From assembly GCF_019977755.1 (NCBI RefSeq), contig NZ_AP025145.1, positions 1,550,001 to 1,614,000 of the forward strand: a stretch of DNA of 64,000 nt, written 5' to 3'. This document shows positions 35,050 through 44,275 of this stretch, piece by piece (positions within the stretch are counted from its first letter, which is position 1; each line of letters starts with the position of its first letter). Position numbers and translations under genes: made by a program. Origin of the DNA: Vibrio penaeicida (lineage in GTDB: Bacteria; Pseudomonadota; Gammaproteobacteria; Enterobacterales; Vibrionaceae). Below the pieces are notes generated by a model. The model was not told the DNA's origin and searched no databases. It saw nothing but the letters and a program-made list of their open reading frames with translations.

Positions 35050-35583
35050 TCATTGGTTAAAAAGTCTTTCTACCGTTTTCATTGCTAGAAACATGCGAAT
35101 GCGTCCATTATGTTCACACAATACTTCAAAGCCAAATCTTGCATAGAATGCCTGTGCTGAATCGTTCAGACAGTCCACGACAATAGCATACGCCCTCATA
35201 TGGTGGTTAACTTCCCAAAGGTACTTTAGTGCACGAACTAAACTGACTTTTCCTAGCCCAGAGCCCTGAAATTCCTTATGCACAGCTAACTGAGCTAAAA
35301 GAAATACTGGAATGGGATATCGAGGAAGTTTCTTTGCTAGTTGCGCTGGTAAGGTTTCTCGACTGATTGAACTAGGCGCAACACTGTAAAATGCACATAT
35401 TGCAAACTTCTGATTAAGCAATGGCTGAGCACTAGGAAGAATCATTGTTCGACTAATACCTGCTTCCATATGCTTTGCTGCTTGAGTTCTGATGAATGTA
35501 TTTAGCTCCTGCTCACCACAGTCGAATGAGTTTCGGTCGTGATATAATTTACTAAGTTCTACAAACTCTTTACCACAACTCAC
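35050..35583 (-). CDS. GNAT-type toxin of a TacT/AtaT-like pair
   Basis: This 177-residue acetyltransferase has features of the tRNA-acetylating toxins: DCGEQELNTFIRTQAAKHMEAGISRTMIL near the start, FAICAFYSVAPSSI, the acetyl-CoA loop VHKEFQGSGLGKVSLVRALKYL and the final AQAFYARFGFEVL. It follows, with a 4-bp overlap, a DUF1778-type antitoxin gene, the standard partner. It should acetylate aminoacyl-tRNA; the tRNA specificity is not visible. The start is GTG 35583. Confidence 0.88.
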   Translation of the reverse strand: MSCGKEFVELSKLYHDRNSFDCGEQELNTFIRTQAAKHMEAGISRTMILPSAQPLLNQKFAICAFYSVAPSSISRETLPAQLAKKLPRYPIPVFLLAQLAVHKEFQGSGLGKVSLVRALKYLWEVNHHMRAYAIVVDCLNDSAQAFYARFGFEVLCEHNGRIRMFLAMKTVERLFNQ

Positions 35584-35849
35584 TTGATACCGCTCTCATC
35601 TGTGAATTTTGCAGCTTCCAACAAAGCTTGATTTGGCGCTTTTGCTTTGTCACAAGCAGCCATAAATTCGTCAAAGACACTATCCTTAACCACGATACTT
35701 TCGTGCTCTTCAATTACCTGTGTTGCATCTTCGTCCATAAGCCTAACTACATATTCAGTTAAACTTTTCAGACCAAGCAATGCTGATGCCTTTTCAGCTT
35801 TCGCTTTTATCTCTTCATCAAGGCGGATATCTAAACGTGCTGTTGCCAT
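35580..35849 (-). CDS. DUF1778-type antitoxin
   Basis: This 89-residue protein has a ribbon-helix-helix N-terminus (ATARLDIRLDEEIKAKAEKASALLGLKSLTEYVVRLM) and an acidic toxin-binding tail, as in TacA/AtaR-type antitoxins. I chose ATG 35849, preceded by GGAGGAATT. The longer frame upstream runs into the promoter. The operators at 35862-35938 are probable binding sites for this protein with its toxin. Confidence 0.9.
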   Translation of the reverse strand: MATARLDIRLDEEIKAKAEKASALLGLKSLTEYVVRLMDEDATQVIEEHESIVVKDSVFDEFMAACDKAKAPNQALLEAAKFTDESGIK

Positions 35850-35861
35850 AATTCCTCCAAT

Positions 35862-35938
35862 GTACGGACACATTCCGTAACGACAGAAATTATAGTTCAA
35901 ACATTGAACAGCTTCAACTTGTACGGAAAGGTTACGGA
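35862..35938 (-). promoter_or_regulatory. Toxin-antitoxin promoter with TACGGA operators
   Basis: On the minus strand, -35 TTGAAG (35912-35917) and -10 TATAAT (35889-35894) are spaced by 17 bp. A TACGGA/TCCGTA inverted repeat (35862-35881) lies between the promoter and the start codon. Two more TACGGA half-sites in direct orientation (35922-35927 and 35933-35938) lie just upstream of the -35. The pattern fits cooperative autorepression. Confidence 0.78.
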
Positions 35939-36186
35939 TAAAAAACACGTCATAATCTCGATACAATACGACGCATTAACTCGTCGGGAACTGAGTCAGA
36001 TAACTTTTAGCACGTTAGCAGCATATGAATGAGAATTTAATCTAACAAACTTTGGGACATTTCCGAGTCACAAAGTCCGCATTCCCACTTGCGATCACCA
36101 AGCAATTCTGTCGATGCGCAATCAAAGTTAGTCAGTCCTATGTTACAGAGCAACTGTTAACGATTTTTCATCCTGAGTAGAGATTA

Positions 36187-36579
36187 TTAAACCCGACCAA
36201 AAGCTTTGAGAAAGTTCTTGGGATGTTGGTGAAACCTTACATGATCGGGGTGATTAACCCTCCTCTTTCCCTTAAAAGGCGGCGCAATGTATCCCCAATT
36301 TGAACATCTTGAGAAATATATTACATAATCAATCTGTGCATTTTGCCACTGGTCAGTAACAACTGTGTTTCCATCAAAGCATCCTACCGACTTTACTTGA
36401 ATCCGGTAGAATTTGTTCCCGTCAGAAATAAGCACATCGGTCTTCATACCATGATCTATCATAGGCATAAATACTTCCCAACCATCTTGTAATAGCCAGC
36501 TTGCCAATAGGGTTTCGTAAGAGATGCTTTTGTAATGCTTTTTAGCTTCAGAAGAAGTGTGGAGTGTTTTTACAGGCAT
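36187..36579 (-). CDS. PD-(D/E)XK-like endonuclease-domain protein
   Basis: This 130-residue protein has the sequence pattern of the group I intron-associated-type PD-(D/E)XK domain: helix YETLLASWLLQDGWEVFMP, Asp48 (GMKTDVLISDG) and Gln61-Val-Lys63 (KFYRIQVKS), then a beta strand and basic C-terminus. The usual E of E-x-K is Q here, as in several members of the fold. It stands alone between the toxin-antitoxin pair and the LysE locus and may be an orphan nuclease or the remnant of a larger system. Confidence 0.68.
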   Translation of the reverse strand: MPVKTLHTSSEAKKHYKSISYETLLASWLLQDGWEVFMPMIDHGMKTDVLISDGNKFYRIQVKSVGCFDGNTVVTDQWQNAQIDYVIYFSRCSNWGYIAPPFKGKRRVNHPDHVRFHQHPKNFLKAFGRV

Positions 36580-37041
36580 AGTAATATCCTAATTACATGC
36601 TGAGTGTCTTTTTAGCACAAGACAGACAGCGAAGCATCCCTTGTGGGAAAACTTCAATTAGGATTCACAATGGCTCTATTGAGATCTCATCAGCTAGTAA
36701 TGGGAGCTGCCCCTAGTCTTCTACCTATTTGGTTACCTTGACTATTAATACTAGAGTTCACGTAACGTGAGTGAATCGGTCAGTGTCATATTAACATAAA
36801 CAAAGATCGTAATTTCGTCAATTCCACTAATGGCAAGAAAGCTTCATTAGACAGATAAACTCACAGAAACCCAGAATAGTAGACACCACACTAATTAGAA
36901 AATGTAGGTCAAACGACCTTCCGCAAAGTTTGATGGAAAAATGTCCTAATTTAAAAGGGGCAAAATCGAGTCAGTGCAGATCATATTCAATTGTGTTGTT
37001 TTCTACGCATGTCGCCACCAGCAATACGATTGGTCATAGGT
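36580..37041. other. Intergenic region without recognised gene
   Basis: This 462-bp stretch contains no convincing ORF. It has a 13-bp palindrome TCACGTAACGTGA at 36758-36770, possibly an operator. It separates the accessory island from the LysE locus and may contain its edge. Confidence 0.4.
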
Positions 37042-37683
37042 TTATTGTCCATGTGTTGCGAACGTCCGGATAGTTTCATAGAAAAGCATCAGTGCAAAGG
37101 CGATAAATATCACACCCGTTACTCGCATTATCAATCCATTGTTGATGTTTATAATCTTTGCTATCTTCGCGCACAGTATGGAATACACGATATGAATGGA
37201 TGCTGTGACCGTTACCAGCGAAACCGTGAGGTTAATGAAGTTCGCACTAAACGTTGATGCCGAGTTGAGGTAAACGGGATAAATAGCCAAGAAGAACAAG
37301 ATTGTTTTCGGGTTTAACAGCGAGATGTAAAAACCTTGAAGTGCAAGGTTGGAGTCTAGAGTAACCCCCTCTTCTTCTGAGGTAACATCCACTGTGTTGT
37401 TTGCGCTGACTATTAACTTTAGCCCTAAGTAGCCAAGGTAGCAGGTTCCACACAGCCCTATCAGTTGGTATGTCCAAGGAGCTATGCTATAGGAATAAAG
37501 TAAGCTAACTATGGCTACCACAGACGCACATGCTAAGCCCAAGCCAATACCTATTATGAGTGGCACTGTCCGCTTCACCCCATTGGTCAGACTTTGGTTA
37601 ATTACCGCAAGTGTACCTGGACCCGGTGTGCCTGCTGCGACGACGCACACCGCTAAATACCCAACGAAGTCAATATTAGTCAT
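37042..37683 (-). CDS. LysE-family exporter
   Basis: This 213-residue inner-membrane protein has the LysE/RhtB signature near the start (AAGTPGPGTLAVINQSLTNG) and six membrane segments, with FYISLLNPKTILFFLAIYPV in the middle. It probably exports an amino acid or derivative. It overlaps the upstream methyltransferase gene by 8 bp and is divergent from an AraC-type regulator, a common arrangement for inducible export. Confidence 0.92.
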   Translation of the reverse strand: MTNIDFVGYLAVCVVAAGTPGPGTLAVINQSLTNGVKRTVPLIIGIGLGLACASVVAIVSLLYSYSIAPWTYQLIGLCGTCYLGYLGLKLIVSANNTVDVTSEEEGVTLDSNLALQGFYISLLNPKTILFFLAIYPVYLNSASTFSANFINLTVSLVTVTASIHIVYSILCAKIAKIININNGLIMRVTGVIFIAFALMLFYETIRTFATHGQ

Positions 37684-38455
37684 AGTGTTTTTCTTTCTGT
37701 GTTTCCATCAATGTCATAGGCCAGTTTAGGCACCAGCCGCTGTCCATTTTGAACACACCCAGAATTTGTTCAGCCGCAGCCATGGTCATATCTGATGTGT
37801 ACTCAGGCTTATTAGAAAGCAGTTGATTTAAAAATTCACCGATGTGTTCCTTCTCCTTAAAGTGCCATCGCAAAGGAATATCAATAAAGTGAGGCTCACC
37901 CCACCCCGACAGTTTGCACATACTACGGGCAAATGATTTGCTTAAAAAACTAACTTCATGACCGGTTTTACATGCTCTAGCGACAAAGTCGTCAAAGTAT
38001 TCCGCCACTGGCGATCCAGAAAAGATGTCAAAGATGAGGCATCTCGCGCCCGCTTTGGACATTCGATTTAATGCCTTCATCGTATCTGTCTTACTACTTA
38101 CGTGATGGAACGCGCCACGGGTCCATATCAAATCTAACTCGGAATTTAAATCGATATTCATTGCTTCAGCAGCTTCACAATGAATTTTTATGTTCGTAAA
38201 GGCGCTGTCGTATATTGGCTGTAGTTGCTCCAGAGATGGGTCAACAACATGAAGGGTCCCACTCTCACCAACAAGCTTTGCGATTTCAAAGCTAAAGAAG
38301 CCACTACCTGCACCAATCTCAAGAATTTTGTTTCCTATCGCTGGCGTTAAATAATCAATCATGACTTGTAGGTCTTCTTTCCATACTCCTTCAAAGTTGC
38401 TGATTGCCATTTTATAAGACTTAGATCTAACAGCATTGAACTCGACAGTTTCCAT
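37676..38455 (-). CDS. SAM-dependent methyltransferase
   Basis: This 259-residue class I methyltransferase has motif I ILEIGAGSGFFSFEIAKLVG, then LHVVDPSLEQL, and motif II/III LDLIWTRGAFHHVSSKTDT. It is encoded first in a two-gene operon with the LysE exporter. It may modify the compound that is exported or make it less toxic. The substrate is unknown. Confidence 0.85.
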   Translation of the reverse strand: METVEFNAVRSKSYKMAISNFEGVWKEDLQVMIDYLTPAIGNKILEIGAGSGFFSFEIAKLVGESGTLHVVDPSLEQLQPIYDSAFTNIKIHCEAAEAMNIDLNSELDLIWTRGAFHHVSSKTDTMKALNRMSKAGARCLIFDIFSGSPVAEYFDDFVARACKTGHEVSFLSKSFARSMCKLSGWGEPHFIDIPLRWHFKEKEHIGEFLNQLLSNKPEYTSDMTMAAAEQILGVFKMDSGWCLNWPMTLMETQKEKHYD

Positions 38456-38689
38456 ACTAGGTTCTCTTTTTACTATGATCTATTATTAATATCCGAAATC
38501 CACCTGTACAAATATTGAAAATAAATCCGTTTATATTCGCAATAACTGGTCCTTTATGTAACACGGCTCGCATTTATTATGGATGGAGCTTTATAGCAAC
38601 ACATTGTATTCAATTGGTTTATCCATCTAGAACTGCGTTGTAAAAAATAATTATTCAATTAATCGAAATATGCACAAGGAAGTCAGCGT

Positions 38690-39517
38690 ATGGAACTGAA
38701 TAAGTCCGAATACTCATTGATTGATGCTTACGACGGTATTGAATTTGTTAGTACTGTTTATGGAAGACAGCCTTTCCCGTTGCATCACCACGAGGGGTAC
38801 GCTATAGGCATGCTAGATCAAGGAGTCCAGCGCTTTGGAATGAACGGGAATAATTATAAGTCGAGTTCAGACCAACTGGTGATTATCAACGCTGATACTA
38901 GCCACACGGGGGAGGCCGTAGGACACACACTTTGTTCTTATAAAGCCATTTATCCTACCCCAGAGCAGATTCAGTCTATTTTAAAAGATACACCGCACGC
39001 TAAATATGGTTGCCCTTTTATCAGCGACCCGATTGTCACTGATAGTCGAACCAGCCATTTTTTTCGGATGTCCCTCCAAGAAATCAATCAGCCAACGTCT
39101 CGGCTGTGTTTGGAGACTTTACTGTACGGATTCGTTCTTTCTTTGCTGGTCAATCAGTCGGGAATTGGTGTATTCAAAAGAGTTCCTGAAGCATCTCCCA
39201 ATATCAAAAAAGCAATGGATTACATTCAGTCTTTCTACGATAAGAATATTAGCTTGGACGAACTATCGTTCGTTTCCAACTTAGATAAAAATACTTTGAT
39301 TACTGAGTTTAAACGATTGCTCCAAACCACGCCTCATCAGTACCTGATTCAAGTAAGAGTTAACAAAGCCAAACAGCTATTGAGAAAAAACCAAAAACTT
39401 TCACATATCGCATTCAAATGTGGATTCTCAGACCAAAGCCATTTCACTCGATGTTTCAAGCAATTTACGTCAGTGACGCCGAACATGTATCGCAAATCGA
39501 TTCTCAGTTATATATGA
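38690..39517 (+). CDS. AraC-family regulator with cupin sensor domain
   Basis: This 275-residue protein has an N-terminal cupin (PFPLHHHEGYAIGMLDQGVQRFGMNG) and a C-terminal AraC helix-turn-helix pair (about residues 175-275, including ISLDELSFVSNLDKNTLITE and KLSHIAFKCGFSDQSHFTRC). It is the kind of AraC protein that often regulates LysE-type export, and it lies divergently 235 bp from the methyltransferase/LysE pair. A short AT-rich promoter region lies between. Confidence 0.92.
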   Translation: MELNKSEYSLIDAYDGIEFVSTVYGRQPFPLHHHEGYAIGMLDQGVQRFGMNGNNYKSSSDQLVIINADTSHTGEAVGHTLCSYKAIYPTPEQIQSILKDTPHAKYGCPFISDPIVTDSRTSHFFRMSLQEINQPTSRLCLETLLYGFVLSLLVNQSGIGVFKRVPEASPNIKKAMDYIQSFYDKNISLDELSFVSNLDKNTLITEFKRLLQTTPHQYLIQVRVNKAKQLLRKNQKLSHIAFKCGFSDQSHFTRCFKQFTSVTPNMYRKSILSYI

Positions 39518-39538
39518 GTTCAATCCCAAACTGATTAA

Positions 39539-39649
39539 GATACCAACACTGATCTAGACGAGTTTAAAGACGCTGGTCTCTTATTTGATGGAAACCGTGT
39601 ACTCCTGTGGCGCAAACAACCATCAAAAGACGGGGCAATATTGCTTTAG
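39539..39649 (+). pseudogene. Gene fragment
   Basis: A 36-codon open frame reads DTNTDLDEFKDAGLLFDGNR, then VLLWRKQPSKDGAILL before TAG at 39647-39649. A stop lies just upstream and there is no start codon. It reads like the C-terminus of a real protein whose front was lost. The family is not recognised. Confidence 0.35.
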
Positions 39650-39775
39650 AAATAAAAGCCTCTATGTATAAGTAAGTTAAGTGACTTAGGTAGAAAATTC
39701 AGATTAAAACAAACTGTAAGCTTGAGCTTTTTGAGCTATATTTTGAATGTATGTAAACCATATAGGTGTTTATAA

Positions 39776-40006
39776 ATGGATGCAGATCAAAAAGCATTGA
39801 TTGAAGTCAGTAATCGCTACCAGCTATGCAGTGAAGTTTACACTCATGCATTGGAAGGTTTCCTTGAAGGAAGAGTTAAAGAGGATGTTTTCTCAAGAGC
39901 TTGGGATGAAAAAGAAAATGCGTTCGAAGATCTTTTTAAAATTAAACAACGCCTTATTAAAAGAGATGTGCTCTTATCTGACATTAATAACATCATTAAT
40001 ACATGA
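39776..40006 (+). CDS. Small hypothetical protein
   Basis: This 76-residue acidic, helical protein (ALIEVSNRYQLCSEVYTHAL, EGRVKEDVFSRAWDEKENAF) has no recognised domain. It begins at ATG 39776 and ends just upstream of the adhesin remnant. The composition is coherent, but no homolog comes to mind. Confidence 0.5.
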   Translation: MDADQKALIEVSNRYQLCSEVYTHALEGFLEGRVKEDVFSRAWDEKENAFEDLFKIKQRLIKRDVLLSDINNIINT

Positions 40007-40010
40007 GGCA

Positions 40011-40766
40011 GCCCTAAGTTTCCCTTCTTTTCGTTCATCCAATTCTCGCGCCTACCTTGATGGCTCTCAGTCTATTTCTATTAACTCGCCTACCCTAAAC
40101 CCGGTATGTGTGCATGCTCCTATTCCAGCTCTTCAAAAAATAAAATATCAGGTGTTGCGAAATCGTAGGGTCATAAAAACGTTGCTTTCAACAGAGAGTC
40201 TTCTTCCATGCGGAGGACAGGTGAATGATACCGATTTGTACAACGCAGCAGGCTATTGCCTTAAAGTCATCGAAGGCGATTCAGGTGAAGCCAACAACAA
40301 GCTATTTACCGCGACGCCTAGTATTGAGGTGATGAAGCAACTTGGTTACAAACTAGATGACTCTGGTTACAACTACGGAAGCACTTATGGCGCTACTTAC
40401 AAGGAATCTCGAATAGACGGTGAGTTTGCTCGCTTTCGTTACGATGGATGGGGTTGGGAAAACGATCCAACGAGCTCCAACTATGGTCAAGGTGGTCAAC
40501 TGGACCGATACTGTAACGGACTTGGCTATTTAAAATTCATGGGACGTACCAATTGGAAAAGACCCAACCGATATGAACTTTACAGCTTGGTTTATCACTT
40601 AGGCGACTTAACAGCAAACTACGGCTGGCCAGGATATTACGACTATTGGACGAATCACCCAGCTAAAGACAGCAAGTTTTACCCTGTGGATTTGGTGAAT
40701 AATATTACTAGATCTTATTCAGTAGGGTTAAAAAACTATGCGTCTTGTGTTTCTTATAACGACTAA
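40011..40766 (+). pseudogene. C-terminal remnant of a DUF1566/Lcl-like Vibrio surface protein
   Basis: The frame is open from 39801, but the first 70 codons overlap the small gene in another frame and have no protein character. The C-terminal 170 residues (AAGYCLKVIEGDSGEANNKL, SNYGQGGQLDRYCNGLGYLK, FMGRTNWKRPNRYELYSL, GYYDYWTNHPAKDSKFYPVD, ending KNYASCVSYND) resemble the DUF1566-type C-terminal module of large Vibrio Ig-like surface proteins. Cysteines are typical for that module. The front of the protein, with its secretion signal, is missing, so I treat it as a remnant. Confidence 0.55.
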
Positions 40767-40788
40767 CGAAAGAAACAACTGACTTCCA

Positions 40789-40816
40789 AGCCAGCAGAAC
40801 CTCTGCTGGCTTTTTT
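40789..40816 (+). terminator. Rho-independent terminator
   Basis: A perfect 9-bp stem (AGCCAGCAG / CTGCTGGCT) has a five-base loop and is followed by TTTTT, just after the surface-protein remnant. Confidence 0.88.
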
Positions 40817-41289
40817 ATTCACTTGTATCGAAGGTCTCTCTTAAAAAGATAATGCATTGTTAATATGAGACAGTTCTAAAGCCGACAAACCGTCTTACCC
40901 AAAAAAAAATCACTTTACCACGGCAATTTTCCTCACACTGACATGTCAACCTAGATAGGCCGATAATGGAGAGCCACCCCATAAGTCGCGATCGCAAATA
41001 GACTGACAACAGTCTCTATTGAAATTCTGATCGTACTGGTCCCCGTCCCCAAATAAAATGTTTCTAACACAGTGATATTGGTAGCGGGAGTGTAAACATC
41101 CCTTTTTAGTGGCACCCTAAATTAGAGTCTAATATTGATGGCGAAGATCACTATGGGAACCTCCTCACTAATGGGTTTTGCTAAACCATTTTAGGTAAGA
41201 ACTTAGCTGACCATTAAAGAGGAGATGTGACATAAGTTAGCTAGCTGTGGAGCAGGGCTTTAAGACGTGTATAACTCGTGTCTAAGCAC
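40817..41289. other. Gap with solitary IS end
   Basis: This 473-bp region has no gene. The only recognisable item is a 40-bp IS end at 41091-41130, described separately. Confidence 0.5.
41091..41130 (+). repeat. Solitary left end of IS407-type element
   Basis: TGTAAACATCCCTTTTTAGT and the next 20 bases match the left end of IS copy 2 (27232-27272), with one base gap and one mismatch. No transposase or right end is nearby. It is a relic of an insertion, excision or recombination. Confidence 0.8.
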
Positions 41290-42726
41290 TCACATTGACA
41301 CACTATGTAATCGAGTATGCGCTTTAGTGTTATGATTAAAAAACATATCATGCAATGCGCATATTGAAGAGTGATACTCATGGTCATTAACGACAAATTG
41401 AACATTCACATTTCTCATTGAAGAATGGACTGCGATTGGTGTAATGTCTTGTTCGACTAACGCTAACACTCCTTTTGCTAGTGCTTGATTGGTATCAAAC
41501 TTAGAGCCGATCGCAGAGATCAGGGCAACCATTCGACCTTTAATATTTGCGTTAGGGAATCTTTTCTCCGCTTGGTACAGTACTTTATTCAACGCATCGC
41601 TAATACCTGTTAGGTAATAGGTCATAGAGTTCGCGTTCATCTCTTTACCAACTAGTTTCACTCGAGCATCAGTGATTATTTGCATTAAGTCACAGCTGAC
41701 ATTGTCTACGCTGCCAACCATGGTTTGGTCGAAAAGATGCAAAGCAAAGACTTTTTCTTTACCTGCAATGATTTCTACCTTGTCCATTGTTGGTCGAAAA
41801 GCACAAGAGATAAGGGTACCTTTATGGTGAGGCTCAAAGGTATTCTTGATTTTAAGTCCTATTCCACTTTCGCGTAACCCCGCGGCAGCATTAGGGTGAA
41901 TCGCCTCCATGCCGAGATTAGCAAGTTGATCAGCCACGTCGTAGTTAGTCTCACCCAGAGGTCGTACTTTATTGGTTCCAACAATCCGAGGATCAGCCGA
42001 GCTTAAATGGTACTCTTTATGGATAACTGCTAAATCGGCACTGGTTAATGACGCGATACGACTAAATGTAATTTCACTATAGCCGCGGTCATAAGTGGAC
42101 ATTAACCCCTCTTGGCAAGAAGCGTATCCAGTGACAATGGGTAACTCTTTACTCGTATCGATGTCTGCAAATACATTAAGAATACATTCATCTAAACTAC
42201 TAGGCACCTGTGTATCCCAACCTGACAGATCAACAAACTTGGCATTTACACCAATATTTTTCAGTTTAAGTGCTGTGTTGTAGGCGCTATGTGCTTCACC
42301 GATAGAGGCGAGAAACTCCCTGACTTGAGGAAGGTAGTGTCGCAGAGAAAACTGACCATACTGGCAAGTTTCCATTATGTTAGAGATACAGACTTTCGCT
42401 TCAGAAAAGCGAGAGCGGATAAACTTATCCGCACGAAGACGGTTCATAGGGTCGGCAAAGATATTCTCGTTAACGAGCAACATTCTTTGTTCTAGGTAGT
42501 CAAGTGCTTGCTGCCAACTATCATCTCGTTTAGCGACTAACTGATACACACCCGGCTTGCCGGTTTTTTTGCATTCGAGCAAGGCATCGGTGATCCCACC
42601 GTACGCGGACACCACAAATACTCGGTTGTATGTCTCTTTGTCGCTATTTTTGATCAAAATGTTGTCTAAAACAGCATCGAATGCTGTCATTGATGTACCG
42701 CCGATTTTCTCTACGGTATAAGTCAT
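41290..42726 (-). CDS. ask: Aspartate kinase, ectoine-type
   Basis: This 478-residue aspartokinase catalyses the ATP-dependent phosphorylation of L-aspartate to aspartyl-phosphate. The N-terminal VEKIGGTSMTAFDAVLDNIL, the catalytic region (TYDRGYSEITFSRIA, SADPRIVG) and two C-terminal ACT-type stretches are visible. It resembles the specialised Ask that lies downstream of ectABC in Vibrio, which supplies aspartyl-phosphate for ectoine synthesis. Directly upstream is a decayed ectC end, which supports that origin. It appears intact and may now feed general aspartate-derived pathways. Confidence 0.88.
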   Translation of the reverse strand: MTYTVEKIGGTSMTAFDAVLDNILIKNSDKETYNRVFVVSAYGGITDALLECKKTGKPGVYQLVAKRDDSWQQALDYLEQRMLLVNENIFADPMNRLRADKFIRSRFSEAKVCISNIMETCQYGQFSLRHYLPQVREFLASIGEAHSAYNTALKLKNIGVNAKFVDLSGWDTQVPSSLDECILNVFADIDTSKELPIVTGYASCQEGLMSTYDRGYSEITFSRIASLTSADLAVIHKEYHLSSADPRIVGTNKVRPLGETNYDVADQLANLGMEAIHPNAAAGLRESGIGLKIKNTFEPHHKGTLISCAFRPTMDKVEIIAGKEKVFALHLFDQTMVGSVDNVSCDLMQIITDARVKLVGKEMNANSMTYYLTGISDALNKVLYQAEKRFPNANIKGRMVALISAIGSKFDTNQALAKGVLALVEQDITPIAVHSSMRNVNVQFVVNDHEYHSSICALHDMFFNHNTKAHTRLHSVSM

Positions 42727-42750
42727 GGTGGGTCCTTTTGATTGATTGGA

Positions 42751-42969
42751 TTAATGGGAAAAGGCTAAACTTATTGCCCTAGCCACTAGGGGACATTTAC
42801 TCAATGAACGGGGAAACGCCTTTTCATCATGGGTTTCTTTAACCGTGGTTGATGGATTAAACACGCACGCCATTACCATATTTTTTCCTTTGTAAACACG
42901 GAGGTAGTGCTCATCCTCATCACGCTGGTCTAAAATATAGTGAGATTTGGTGAGCCAGACATTTGCCAA
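42751..42969 (-). pseudogene. ectC: ectC (L-ectoine synthase) C-terminal remnant
   Basis: The frame contains YILDQRDEDEHYLRVYKGKN and MVMACVFNPSTTVKETHDEK, closely matching the C-terminal part of ectoine synthase (LYxLDQHDEHYLR and MVMACVFNPPLTG-like motifs). The sequence upstream of the first methionine is not EctC-like, and no ectA or ectB is seen in the next kilobase. The 24-bp gap to ask is as expected for an ectC-ask operon. The ectoine cluster is therefore broken here. Confidence 0.72.
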
Positions 42970-43240
42970 GCGAGCAGTGTACTGAGGTGATTTTCTTTAC
43001 GAAAAAAAGTAAAACCATAAATATCAACATCATAGCGAGTCAAAAGATACGTTTGGCGAAAACCAGTTGGCTGCAAGAAATTGTAATAGGAAGAATTGGT
43101 TTCCAGTGGCGAGCTATGAGGTTAAATATGTCATCACCATCTTCTGAACTAGGGTCACTGAATACTCCATTATGGTCGGGTTCTTCTCCAATTTCAGGGT
43201 AAGCAACGCAAGGTACAAATATAATCATAACAGCACTCAC

Positions 43241-44275
43241 TTATTTCGTACTCTAAACAAATAAAACTCCTATCATCATGCAAAAAGTGAGTTAAAAAGC
43301 AAATAAACCCTAGACTTACACCTCTTAATGTGATGTGGATCTCAATTATGTGAGTTTTATTTACCCAACCAACTCATAATTTACTATGACATCTAATGTT
43401 TAGTGCTGTAATCTTTTTTTGAAAAAATGACAATACAAGTTCGTTATCTAAACTAGCTCCTAGATATCTTATCGGTCAGGTAGCAACATTTCCCAACCTC
43501 ATAAAATATACTTAAAATTCTTATAAAACAGAACATTATAGATGCAAATCGATAATTTTGATGAATAGAACTTAAAGAAACTCTATTGAGAATGGTGAAT
43601 AACACTATCGTTGGAAGCTGTTTAAAAATAAAACAATTTTACTTAGAGTACTAACCATAAATATAACAAACATACCTCACTAGAGATTGTTTGTATGAGT
43701 CTCACAATGGGAGTTAAGGGATCCTAGTAAGGTAATTGACGAAGACACCAAACGTGCTTTTACCCTGATGGTTTCTGGTGTTGATAAGAGTAAGTATTTT
43801 CGGAAGCTGGTTTTATTCACTGATGTTAATCATATATCTCTTTACTATCGCTGCTAACTCAAGTGACTGTTTATATACCCTAATTGCTTTTGAGTGTTTC
43901 GAAGATTAAACTGCCTTAGCTTCAAACAAATGGTTCATTGGATTTATTACACAATCAGTAACATAACCAATTTCCGGCGATGACAGGAATAAAGTTATAA
44001 AATAGCATTTTTTTTGAGAGAAAACTGACTCCGACAGTGTTTCCAAATATAGAACTACCGATATAAACCGCGAATAAAAATCTTGCCGCTTCCCCTCTAA
44101 TAAAACTCAGCAGGCAGATAAATAAATAGCATAAGTATTATGACTCCTTGTCTAATAGTACTTTGCTAATTACATAATTAAATATGTATTAGGTCGAGAG
44201 ATAAGTAGGAGAAACCATGTTACTATTGAAATTTTATTCGTTATTTTTAACGTATTAAATCAATTAATTAAAAGA
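43241..44275. other. Decayed AT-rich region
   Basis: About 1 kb with no intact gene. One short open stretch is listed separately at 43720-43857. The remainder is AT-rich sequence with no structure I can interpret; it is where ectAB would be expected if the ectoine operon had been complete. Confidence 0.5.
43720..43857 (+). pseudogene. Possible gene fragment
   Basis: A 45-codon frame (DPSKVIDEDTKRAFTLMVSG, then VDKSKYFRKLVLFTDVNHI) has protein-like composition and ends at TAA 43855-43857. It lacks a credible start signal and family. It may be a relic. Confidence 0.25.

Noticed and set aside
43040..43228. Minus-strand frame beginning MIIFVPCVAYPEIGEE
   Set aside because: The composition is somewhat protein-like, but it has a poor start signal and no family, and lies in the decay zone.
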